Source: an uncultured Ruminococcus sp.
Lineage (GTDB): Bacteria > Bacillota > Clostridia > Oscillospirales > Acutalibacteraceae
Assembly: GCA_902767285.1 (NCBI GenBank)
Contig: CACXHC010000199.1
Span: 1 to 5,884 of the forward strand
Direction: 5' to 3'
DNA: 5,884 nucleotides
The notes beneath the pieces were generated by a model that saw only the letters and a list, made by a program, of their open reading frames with translations, ran no database searches and had not been told where the DNA came from. The translations under genes were made by a program, and so were the position numbers. Below, in pieces: positions 1-5,833 of the stretch (position 1 is its first letter; each line of letters starts with the position of its first letter).

Positions 1-17
1 CCTACTCTACCATAAAA

Positions 18-80
18 AAAGTTTTTTGGAAAGGGTTTGGGAAAACCTTTTTTTCAAAAAAGGTTTTCCCAAGAAAAGCC
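18..80 (-). repeat. Left copy of a 63-bp inverted repeat with a hairpin core
   Basis: Read on the minus strand, this stretch matches 5740-5802 (plus strand) at 59 of 63 positions without gaps, by hand alignment. Its core, 39-70, is itself a palindrome: GGGAAAACC and a T-run on the left arm, an A-run and GGTTTTCCC on the right arm. It lies outside the five-gene block and upstream of the mapped promoter. It encodes nothing visible. It looks like a dispersed palindromic intergenic element of the REP or MITE type; no transposase is present. The repeat and palindrome are seen directly; any function is unknown. Confidence 0.9.
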
Positions 81-151
81 AATTTTTTTTCAAAAAAGGT
101 TTTCGAAAGAAAAGCCAATTTTTTCAAAAAAGGTTTTCCTAAGAAAGCCAA
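48..151. repeat. Three tandem copies of a ~35-bp intergenic unit
   Basis: Three units run head to tail: 48-82 (35 bases), 83-118 (36) and 119-151 (33). Each is a T-run, a C, AAAAAA, then GGTTTTC, a variable 2-4 bases, and GAAAGCC or GAAAAGCC followed by AA. A partial fourth copy (TTTTTCA) starts at 152. The first unit is also half of the left palindromic repeat, so the array looks like local duplication of that element's edge. Each GGTTTTC can pair with the following GAAAGCC; unit 3 gives 7 bp around a CTAA loop, counting one T-G wobble. The units vary mostly in homopolymer length, as expected from slippage. Confidence 0.85.
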
Positions 152-180
152 TTTTTCACAGTATCAAGGAAGCAAGTTTA

Positions 181-209
181 TAGACAAAACAGACGATATA
201 TGATAGAAT
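181..209 (+). promoter_or_regulatory. SigA-type promoter for the sigma factor operon
   Basis: TAGACA at 181-186 is a 5/6 match to the -35 consensus TTGACA, and TAGAAT at 204-209 is a 5/6 match to the -10 consensus TATAAT. The spacer is exactly 17 bases. A TGA at 201-203 directly before the -10 box adds an extended -10 (TGn) element. Transcription would start near 216, giving a leader of about 47 bases before the GTG start at 263. This would supply basal expression of the sigma/anti-sigma pair. The assignment rests on motif match only. Confidence 0.7.
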
Positions 210-214
210 TAGGG

Positions 215-242
215 TGAGGATTTGTCCTTTTTAAAACGACTA
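215..242 (+). promoter_or_regulatory. Candidate ECF-sigma promoter, copy A (autoregulation)
   Basis: TGAGGA (215-220), a 16-base spacer and CGACTA (237-242) have the layout of an ECF promoter; CGAC/CGTC -10 boxes are known for Bacillus SigX/SigM-class factors. The same pattern recurs at 2764-2791. Against it, the -35 lacks the usual AAC, and a start near 249 would fall inside the Shine-Dalgarno sequence, leaving a leader of only about 14 bases. It may instead be an operator. The shared pattern is seen; the promoter role is inferred. Confidence 0.4.
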
Positions 243-247
243 AAAAT

Positions 248-255
248 AAGGAGGG
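248..255 (+). promoter_or_regulatory. Strong RBS that fixes the GTG start of the sigma gene
   Basis: AAGGAGGG at 248-255, continuing TGA, is almost the full complement of the 16S rRNA 3' end. It leaves 7 bases before the GTG at 263. No in-frame ATG is equally well placed, so GTG is the likely start. Confidence 0.85.
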
Positions 256-262
256 TGATTTT

Positions 263-817
263 GTGAGTTTCGCCGATTACGCATTCCGCCAATATTTAGA
301 TGGAGATAAGAATGCTTTCAAAATTATAATAAACGAATTTCATGACCCGTTGATATTTTTCATAAACAGCTATGTAAAAAATGTAGATACTGCCGAGGAT
401 ATTGCCGCCGACTGCTTCGCTGAACTCATAGCTCGACCGCATAAATTCGGGTTTAAATCATCGCTCAAATCTTATATTTTTTCGATTGCTCACCACATGG
501 CGGTAGACCATATTCGCAAATATTCTCGTTTGTCGCTGATTGAAAACGAGTCGCAGTTTGTTGCCGATGATGACTACTCCACCATAGAAGAATCTATGAT
601 AAAAGATGAACGCTCTCGCCGACTTCACGATGCTCTGCCTAAACTTAACGACAACTACCGCACAGCACTTATGCTCGTGTATTTTGAGGGGATGTCTTAT
701 GCTGAAGTGGCTCAATCTATGAAAAAATCCGTGAAACAAGTAGATAATTATGTGACCCGTGGTAAAACCGCCCTTAAAAAAATTCTTGCAGAGGAGGGAT
801 TTCAATATGATGAATAA
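263..817 (+). CDS. ECF-family RNA polymerase sigma factor
   Basis: This 184-residue protein has the two-domain build and length of ECF (group 4) sigma factors, which direct RNA polymerase to a small stress or surface regulon. Region 2 spans roughly residues 18-88, with the conserved core-binding stretch DTAEDIAAD at 42-50 and the -10-binding helix around 68-86 (ending AVDHIRK). After an acidic linker (about 94-116), region 4 covers 121-175. It includes LPKLNDNYRTALMLVYFEG and a helix-turn-helix at 144-173 (MSYAEVAQSM then VKQVDNYVTRGKTAL) for -35 recognition. The GTG start follows a near-perfect RBS. The gene leads the operon and overlaps the next gene by 11 bases, the usual arrangement for a sigma factor and its membrane-bound anti-sigma partner. 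Its targets are not proven; the downstream serpins are the natural candidates. The ECF subgroup cannot be named from sequence alone. Confidence 0.93.
   Translation: MSFADYAFRQYLDGDKNAFKIIINEFHDPLIFFINSYVKNVDTAEDIAADCFAELIARPHKFGFKSSLKSYIFSIAHHMAVDHIRKYSRLSLIENESQFVADDDYSTIEESMIKDERSRRLHDALPKLNDNYRTALMLVYFEGMSYAEVAQSMKKSVKQVDNYVTRGKTALKKILAEEGFQYDE
792..798 (+). promoter_or_regulatory. RBS of the anti-sigma gene, inside the sigma gene
   Basis: AGGAGGG at 792-798 lies in the last codons of the sigma gene, 8 bases before the ATG at 807. It favours 807 over the neighbouring ATG at 810 and over the in-frame ATG at 759, which has no such site. The 11-base overlap predicts translational coupling, keeping the two proteins near equal amounts. 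Confidence 0.8.
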
Positions 818-1472
818 TGACGATTTTGAACAGCTCGTTTACAAAAAAGCCGATAAACTTAAATCTCATGACCGCCACATGAAAATGCTTCGCATAAGTG
901 TTGTGCCTGTTGCCGCTGCTTTTGTTATTATGTCGCTCATAGGAATAAACAGTATTAATTTGCCTTCTCAAATGTCCTCTTCCGAAAACTTGATTGCCGA
1001 AGCAAATCGTAGTAATAATGCTAACGAAACATACGACAAAAAAAGCGATTCACTTCAGTTAGATGACGAATACCAAACTCCGTTAAATGAAGTAGGTGAA
1101 CTCGCCGAAGCAACTTCCGCTTATAATGCCGGTGAAATCGATGTTGAAAAAAGTGCTGAAAATGATGTCGCCGATCATTCTCAATACGTTGATTCTATCG
1201 CATCTGAAAGCGTTACATTTAAGGCGAATGATACCATAACAATAACCGACCAATCGGCTGTTGACGAGATATGTCAGTCACTCAGCAATCCGCTTTCCGA
1301 ATATGTTGGAAATGCCTCTCAGTTTATGTGCGTCATCATGATAAACAATACAGAGTACCGTATCTATCATGATAAAGTGAAAGTTTTATATAACGGTTCT
1401 GTCAGCGGAGAATTTGATTTGTCCGAAGATACAAAAAATGTTCTGCAAAAATATTTTCCCATTGTTTTTTAA
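807..1472 (+). CDS. Single-pass membrane protein, probable anti-sigma factor
   Basis: The 221-residue protein starts with a short charged cytoplasmic segment (residues 1-28, ending HDRHMKMLR), then one hydrophobic helix (about 29-50, with VVPVAAAFVIMSLIG). The rest would lie outside the cell: a stalk of about 51-130 rich in Asn, Ser, Glu and Asp, then a small, probably folded domain (about 131-221, with C156 and C175). The role is inferred mainly from context: it overlaps the sigma gene and has the topology of many clostridial ECF partners. There is no HxxxCxxC zinc motif, and the cytoplasmic part is much shorter than a classical anti-sigma domain, so sigma binding would rest on a short helix. 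I do not recognise the outer domain. It could instead be a co-expressed membrane sensor with another role. The start at 807 is chosen from the RBS at 792-798. Confidence 0.7.
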   Translation: MMNNDDFEQLVYKKADKLKSHDRHMKMLRISVVPVAAAFVIMSLIGINSINLPSQMSSSENLIAEANRSNNANETYDKKSDSLQLDDEYQTPLNEVGELAEATSAYNAGEIDVEKSAENDVADHSQYVDSIASESVTFKANDTITITDQSAVDEICQSLSNPLSEYVGNASQFMCVIMINNTEYRIYHDKVKVLYNGSVSGEFDLSEDTKNVLQKYFPIVF

Positions 1473-1491
1473 TAGAAGAGGATTTTCAGTT

Positions 1492-2754
1492 ATGAATATA
1501 TTAAAAAAAATAGCGTGTGTTATGATTTCGGTTTTGACGCTTTGTTCCTGTTCCGCAAAAAAAGATATTTCATCAGAAAATTTGAAAACAAATACTTCCG
1601 ATGCCCCGTTCAACAGCGATATTATAAAATCTTTTTCAAACGAACTTTTTAAAAACTGCTTTGCTGACCCCAATGCCGAAAACCCCAATACTTTAGTATC
1701 GCCTATTTCGGTTTATACCGCTATCGCTATGGTCAATAATGGTGCTGACGGTCAAACACGAAATGAAATCAATACTTTGCTTACAGGCAACGAAAATACA
1801 TCTATCGAAAGCTTAAATAATTATTTGTCTGATTATATGAGCAAATCAAACAGCGGTGATATAATAAACATCGCAAACTCGATGTTTATTATAGACCGCA
1901 AAGACATAACCATAAATCAAGCATTTAACGATGTTTTGAAAAATTCGTACTATGCCGAACTTTTCCATGGTGATACGAGTATCAAAACTGTTGAAAAAAT
2001 AAATTCTTGGGTCAATAAAAAAACAAATGAAATGATACCTGCTATTCTTCCGCCTCAAGAGCTCAATCCAAATACAATATCAATTATTTTAAATGCTGTT
2101 GCGTTTGATGGAAAATGGCTATCTCCATATGACCCCGAAACCGATGTTTTTAAAAAAGATTTCAACAATTATGACGGCTCAGTCATAGAAACCGATTTTA
2201 TGAACAGTACCGAAAATAATTATATCCAAACAAAAAATGCCGTTGGTTTTGTAAAATATTACGAACCCGATTCTAATGATAATTATTATTGTTTTGTGGG
2301 TATTCTTCCAAACGAGAATATCGATATAAATAAATATGTGGAATCTCTTTCGGCAAATGATATTTCGGATATGGTCAGCAGTTGTGAACATTGTGATGTT
2401 AATGTAAATCTTCCGAAATTTACGTTTGATGTAAGCTATAAATTGCCGAAAACTCTTTCCGATATGGGTATGCCTACGGCGTTTACACCTTCTGCGGATT
2501 TTTCGGGCATGGCTGAATCGTCATCAGGAAATGGCATTTCGATAGGCGATGTGATTCATAAAACACATATTGAAGTTGATGAAAAAGGCACAAAAGCCGC
2601 TGCTGTTACAGGTATAATAATGCAGGATAATGCGATCGCCGTGGCTGAAGAACCAAAAATCGTAACTCTTGACCGTCCTTTTGTTTTCGCAATATACGAC
2701 AAAGAAAATGACATACCTCTTTTTATTGGCTCAGTAAAAATTTTGGAAAATTAA
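1492..2754 (+). CDS. Lipoprotein serpin (serine protease inhibitor family)
   Basis: The 420-residue product begins with a lipoprotein signal (KK at 5-6, hydrophobic 7-17, lipobox L17-C-S-C20), so it should be anchored outside the membrane through C20. A short linker leads to a complete serpin fold (about 41-420). Fold-critical residues are present: SPIS at 70-73, shutter N201 and H356, breach W209, the hinge E364-KGTKAAAVT-373, the family signature LDRPFVFAI (393-401) and the final strand PLFIGSV (409-415). Serpins are suicide inhibitors: the protease cuts the reactive loop and is trapped as the loop inserts into sheet A. The small-residue hinge argues for a true inhibitor. Counting 17 residues from E364 puts the scissile bond near N380-A381, uncertain by a few residues. 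It has no dockerin, unlike its two downstream paralogues. The gene starts 19 bases after the anti-sigma stop, with GAGGA at 1478-1482 as RBS, so it is probably co-transcribed. Confidence 0.93.
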   Translation: MNILKKIACVMISVLTLCSCSAKKDISSENLKTNTSDAPFNSDIIKSFSNELFKNCFADPNAENPNTLVSPISVYTAIAMVNNGADGQTRNEINTLLTGNENTSIESLNNYLSDYMSKSNSGDIINIANSMFIIDRKDITINQAFNDVLKNSYYAELFHGDTSIKTVEKINSWVNKKTNEMIPAILPPQELNPNTISIILNAVAFDGKWLSPYDPETDVFKKDFNNYDGSVIETDFMNSTENNYIQTKNAVGFVKYYEPDSNDNYYCFVGILPNENIDINKYVESLSANDISDMVSSCEHCDVNVNLPKFTFDVSYKLPKTLSDMGMPTAFTPSADFSGMAESSSGNGISIGDVIHKTHIEVDEKGTKAAAVTGIIMQDNAIAVAEEPKIVTLDRPFVFAIYDKENDIPLFIGSVKILEN

Positions 2755-2763
2755 TTTTTTATG

Positions 2764-2791
2764 TGAGAGTTTTTGCTTTTTGTTACGTCTA
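2764..2791 (+). promoter_or_regulatory. Candidate ECF-sigma promoter, copy B (dockerin serpins)
   Basis: TGAGAG (2764-2769), a 16-base spacer and CGTCTA (2786-2791) repeat the pattern seen at 215-242. Aligned from the preceding G, the two sites share GTGAG, a TTTnTnCTTTTT stretch and ACGwCTAA at identical spacing. Transcription would start near 2798, about 42 bases before the ATG at 2841. This is the only long gap inside the gene block, so an internal promoter for the two dockerin serpins fits well. The -35 lacks the usual ECF AAC, so the call remains tentative. Confidence 0.45.
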
Positions 2792-2813
2792 ATAAATGAA
2801 ATTTCAATTTATT
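2791..2813. repeat. AT-rich palindrome upstream of the second serpin gene
   Basis: AATAAATGAAA (2791-2801) is followed directly by TTTCAATTTATT (2802-2813), its reverse complement with one extra base. With no loop and few G-C pairs it would be a weak RNA hairpin, so a protein-binding site or chance AT-rich symmetry is as likely. It begins at the last base of the candidate -10 box and covers the predicted start of transcription. Confidence 0.4.
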
Positions 2814-2840
2814 TTTCTTAGAAAGGTGTGTACGAACATT

Positions 2841-4271
2841 ATGAAAAAATTCAAGAAAATAATAGCAACTGTTTTAACAGCGGCAATTGCATCTTCATCG
2901 GCGATGATTTCATCAAGTGCAAAAACCGTGAAAACCTTTTTGGGTGATTATGACCTTGACGGATATGTTACATCCGCAGAAGCTCTTGCTGTTCTCAGAA
3001 TTTCGACAGACCCGTTTTTCTATGTTTACGGTCAAGAAAAAATGCGTATTGATATTGATGAAGATGGAAAAATCACCAGTAACGATGCTCTCTTGATTTT
3101 ACAAAAAAGTGTCGGTATGGATTCTTTCGCAGATACTGAAGATATTCCCTATTCTGTTCCGTATGCCATAAATAATTTTGCGGTAGAAAATCTCAAGGAA
3201 GTTTTCGATGGCGAAAACACAATAATTTCGCCGTACTCCATGTATGATGCACTCGCTATGCTCAACAACGGTGCGGCTGGCAATACATATAAAGAAATAA
3301 CAGATGTTTTAAGCGGTGAAGAAACACTCGATATTGCTGACATAAACTCTTTTATAAATAAATATATGGAGTTAATATCCAAGGGCAAAACATTAAAAAC
3401 AGCAAACTCAATTTTTGTTATGGATAGAGATGATATTAAGGTAAAGCAAGAATTTATCGATACATTACAAAAAGAGTATTCAGCCGAGGTATTCCACGCA
3501 ACGCCCGACCAAGCCGCTGTTGACAGAATAAATCTTTGGTCATCAGAAAATACCAATGGCAGAATACCGATGATAATTGACGAGTTAAACCCCGATACCG
3601 TTTCAGTTCTTCTCAACGCTGTTTATTTTAAAGCCGATTGGTGGGGAGAGTTCGACCCGGCAAGAACTTTCAGTGATAAATTTACAAACTATGATGGTTC
3701 AAAATCGAATGCCGAATATATGTCAAATACTGAATATTCATATATAAGAGATAAATTTTCAACAGGTTTTATAAAAAGATATATGGGTGACAGCGTTTAC
3801 GATGATTTGCATAATTATGCTTTTGTAGCTATTCTTCCCAATGAAGATATAAGCATTGACGAGTATGTAAACAACATGACTTCGGACACAATTCACGACC
3901 TTGTAAAAAATTGCACGAGCAATCCCGTTGATGTACTTTTGCCGAAATTCTCGTTTGAGTGTTCATATTTGATGAACGAACCCTTGATGAATATGGGTAT
4001 GCCATCGGCATTTTCTTCGGGAGAAGCAGATTTTTCGGAACTGACCGAGGGTGGCGGTATTCATGTAAGCAAAGTTTTACACAAAACCTTTATCAATCTT
4101 ACAGAGGGCGGAACCGAAGCGGCTGCTGTTACTGCCATAATTGAAGAGAAAAATTCTCCCGCTGATTTCGAACTGCACAAAAAAGTATATCTTAATCGTC
4201 CTTTTGTTTTTTCGATATATGACTTAAATAACGATATTCCGCTTTTTATCGGTGTAGTGTGCGATTTCTAA
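2841..4271 (+). CDS. Secreted serpin with N-terminal dockerin (first of two)
   Basis: The 476-residue protein has a signal peptide (KK-rich start, hydrophobic 7-22, likely cut after SSSA at 24-27). A type I-like dockerin follows (about 35-92) with two calcium loops: D36, D38, D40, E47 and D71, D73, D75, D82, each followed by an Ala/Leu-rich helix as in Ruminococcus-type dockerins. Dockerins bind cohesins on a cellulosomal scaffoldin. After a short linker comes a full serpin domain (about 105-476): SPYS 130-133, N259, W267, H414, hinge E422-GGTEAAAVT-431, signature LNRPFVFSI 451-459 and PLFIGVV 467-473. The predicted scissile bond is near N438-S439. It should be an inhibitor docked to an extracellular complex. 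The start is M at 2841 behind AAAGGTG (2822-2828), a rather long 12-base gap. An in-frame ATG at 2796 lacks an RBS and would spoil the signal peptide. The gene ends 26 bases before its closest paralogue. Confidence 0.93.
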   Translation: MKKFKKIIATVLTAAIASSSAMISSSAKTVKTFLGDYDLDGYVTSAEALAVLRISTDPFFYVYGQEKMRIDIDEDGKITSNDALLILQKSVGMDSFADTEDIPYSVPYAINNFAVENLKEVFDGENTIISPYSMYDALAMLNNGAAGNTYKEITDVLSGEETLDIADINSFINKYMELISKGKTLKTANSIFVMDRDDIKVKQEFIDTLQKEYSAEVFHATPDQAAVDRINLWSSENTNGRIPMIIDELNPDTVSVLLNAVYFKADWWGEFDPARTFSDKFTNYDGSKSNAEYMSNTEYSYIRDKFSTGFIKRYMGDSVYDDLHNYAFVAILPNEDISIDEYVNNMTSDTIHDLVKNCTSNPVDVLLPKFSFECSYLMNEPLMNMGMPSAFSSGEADFSELTEGGGIHVSKVLHKTFINLTEGGTEAAAVTAIIEEKNSPADFELHKKVYLNRPFVFSIYDLNNDIPLFIGVVCDF

Positions 4272-4297
4272 ATAAAAATAAAGAAAGGTTGCTTTTT

Positions 4298-5731
4298 ATG
4301 AAAACTAAAAATATAACTGCCGCTATTCTTGCAGCATTGATTCTGATAGGCACAACGGTTTCGGCAAGTGCCAAAACTCTCATTTTAAGTGGTGACATTG
4401 ACCATGACGGAGTTATCACATCTAACGATGCAATATCCGTTCTTCGCAGTTCCGTAGATGATGAACAAATAAGAAACACTGTTTTCAAGAGAGCTGACGT
4501 TGACGGTGATTCAGCTATCACAAGCAAAGACGCTATGACGATATTAAGACAAAGTATTGGATTTGATGAAATATCGCAGTCAGCGTCCGAGTCTTCATAC
4601 GATGTTAATGACGGCATAAACGATTTTTCGGCAGAACTTTTCAAAAGATGTTACGACAAAAGCGGTAAAAACACGCTGGTTTCTCCACTTTCGGTTTATA
4701 CAGCTCTTTCGATGCTCAACAACGGTGCTGATGGAATCACTCAACAAGAAATGCTTGATGTTCTCGGCAACGGCGTAAATTCTACCGAAAATATAAATTC
4801 CTACATTCACGATTATATGGATACAATAAATAGCGGAAATATATTGAAAATTGCAAATTCAATTTTTGCAATCGATCAACCAAATATATATATTTCGCCT
4901 GATTTTAAAAATACAGTTCAAACGGAATATTTTGCCGAAATATTCAACGGCCCCGCCAATAATGACACCGTTAAAAAGATAAACAACTGGGTAAGCGACA
5001 ACACAGACAAAATGATTCCGTCTATTATTTCGAAAATTCCCGAAGATTCAATATGTATTCTGCTCAACGCAGTTGCCTTTGATGGTGCATGGAAAGACAA
5101 ATACGAAAAATCCGATATTTGGAAAAGACCATTCGAAAATTTTGACGGAACGCAATCTATGGTAGAGTTTCTAAACTCGGAAGAATCGTTCTATATTAGT
5201 GATGACAAGGCAATCGGTTTTATAAAAGAGTACGAGCCGAGAAAATCCGAGTCCGGTAATGAAAAATACGCATTTGTTGCGATTCTTCCCGATGAGAATA
5301 TCGGTATTGACGAATACATCTCACAGATGGACGACTCAACAATAAAAGAACTTGTTTCATGCAAAAATTACAGAAGAGTTGATGTCGGCATACCCAAATT
5401 TAAATTTGACTGCACTTATTCGATGAATAATATGCTTTCAGATATGGGCATGGAATCAGCATTTTTAGATAATGCTGATTTCTCGAAACTTGCTTTTTTG
5501 GATTCTTCAAATAATCCGGTTAGCACAAGCATAAACAGCGTTGTCCATAAATCATTCATCGAGCTTGACGAACACGGAACAAAGGCTGCCGCTGCTACGG
5601 CGATTATTGACAGGCCTACGGCTGTTGCTCCCGCTAATGACAGAATTATCCTTGACCGCCCGTTCATCTTCTCAATCTATGATATGAAAAATAACGTACC
5701 TGTGTTTATTGGCACAGTATGTAGTTTGTAA
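4298..5731 (+). CDS. Secreted serpin with N-terminal dockerin (second of two)
   Basis: This 477-residue paralogue has the same architecture as its upstream neighbour: signal peptide (hydrophobic 7-22, likely cleavage after ASA at 23-25), dockerin at about 32-88, and serpin domain at about 104-477. The calcium loops are D33, D35, D37, D44 and D67, D69, D71, D78; in the second, Ser replaces the usual Gly after D71. Serpin landmarks are SPLS 129-132, N257, W265, H417, hinge E425-HGTKAAAAT-434, signature LDRPFIFSI 452-460 and PVFIGTV 468-474. The reactive loop is two residues shorter than in the other two serpins and contains DRPTAVAPA; counting from E425 puts the scissile bond near T441-A442, with R439 a possible alternative P1. 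The ATG at 4298 follows GAAAGG (4283-4288) at a 9-base gap. It is the last gene of the operon. The target protease is unknown and could belong to the host, a competitor or the cell itself. Confidence 0.93.
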   Translation: MKTKNITAAILAALILIGTTVSASAKTLILSGDIDHDGVITSNDAISVLRSSVDDEQIRNTVFKRADVDGDSAITSKDAMTILRQSIGFDEISQSASESSYDVNDGINDFSAELFKRCYDKSGKNTLVSPLSVYTALSMLNNGADGITQQEMLDVLGNGVNSTENINSYIHDYMDTINSGNILKIANSIFAIDQPNIYISPDFKNTVQTEYFAEIFNGPANNDTVKKINNWVSDNTDKMIPSIISKIPEDSICILLNAVAFDGAWKDKYEKSDIWKRPFENFDGTQSMVEFLNSEESFYISDDKAIGFIKEYEPRKSESGNEKYAFVAILPDENIGIDEYISQMDDSTIKELVSCKNYRRVDVGIPKFKFDCTYSMNNMLSDMGMESAFLDNADFSKLAFLDSSNNPVSTSINSVVHKSFIELDEHGTKAAAATAIIDRPTAVAPANDRIILDRPFIFSIYDMKNNVPVFIGTVCSL

Positions 5732-5739
5732 TTTTCGGA

Positions 5740-5802
5740 GGCTTTTTTTGGGGAAACCTTTTTTGAAAAAAAGGTTTCCCCAAACCCCTTCCAAAAAACT
5801 TT
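5740..5802 (+). repeat. Right copy of the 63-bp inverted repeat, perfect hairpin core
   Basis: This is the partner of 18-80 in the opposite orientation (59 of 63 identical). It starts 8 bases after the last serpin stop. Its core is a perfect palindrome: GGGGAAACC plus six T (5750-5764) and six A plus GGTTTCCCC (5767-5781). As RNA it would fold into a stable stem at the 3' end of the serpin message and could protect it from 3' exonucleases. It is not a standard terminator, since the stem is followed by AAACCCC rather than a U-run. Confidence 0.9.
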
Positions 5803-5833
5803 AATTGTAAAAAATATTTACTCAATACGATGG

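Noticed and set aside
48..151. CRISPR-like array
   Set aside because: The copies are contiguous without unique spacers and vary in length; no cas gene is present. It is a simple tandem repeat.
217..232. Small hairpin followed by T-run (AGGA, TTTG, TCCT, TTTT), a possible attenuator in the leader
   Set aside because: A 4-bp stem is too weak to terminate transcription, and the bases are better explained by the motif shared with 2764-2791.
458..805. Minus-strand open frame opposite the sigma gene
   Set aside because: It lies wholly antisense to a well-supported ECF sigma gene, has no RBS and resembles no family. The other minus-strand frames (such as 3149-3616, 4246-4644 and 5416-5667) are shadows of the serpin genes for the same reason.
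759..806. Upstream in-frame ATG for the anti-sigma gene
   Set aside because: It would add 16 residues overlapping the sigma gene with no RBS, while ATG 807 has AGGAGGG 8 bases upstream.
807..890. Zinc-binding anti-sigma (ZAS) domain
   Set aside because: The N-terminal segment has no cysteine and no HxxxCxxC motif, so that subclass is excluded.
1414..1491. Longer start for the lipoprotein serpin
   Set aside because: It would put 26 residues before the lipoprotein signal and overlap the anti-sigma gene. ATG 1492 has an RBS and a proper lipobox signal.
2796..2840. Longer start for the first dockerin serpin, or the GTG at 2826
   Set aside because: ATG 2796 has no RBS and sits in the AT-rich palindrome. 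The GTG abuts the only SD-like sequence. From 2841 the signal peptide is textbook.
18..5802. Classic insertion sequence or composite transposon
   Set aside because: No transposase or recombinase is encoded, and no target-site duplication is evident in the bases just outside the repeats. Only the inverted repeats themselves are supported.
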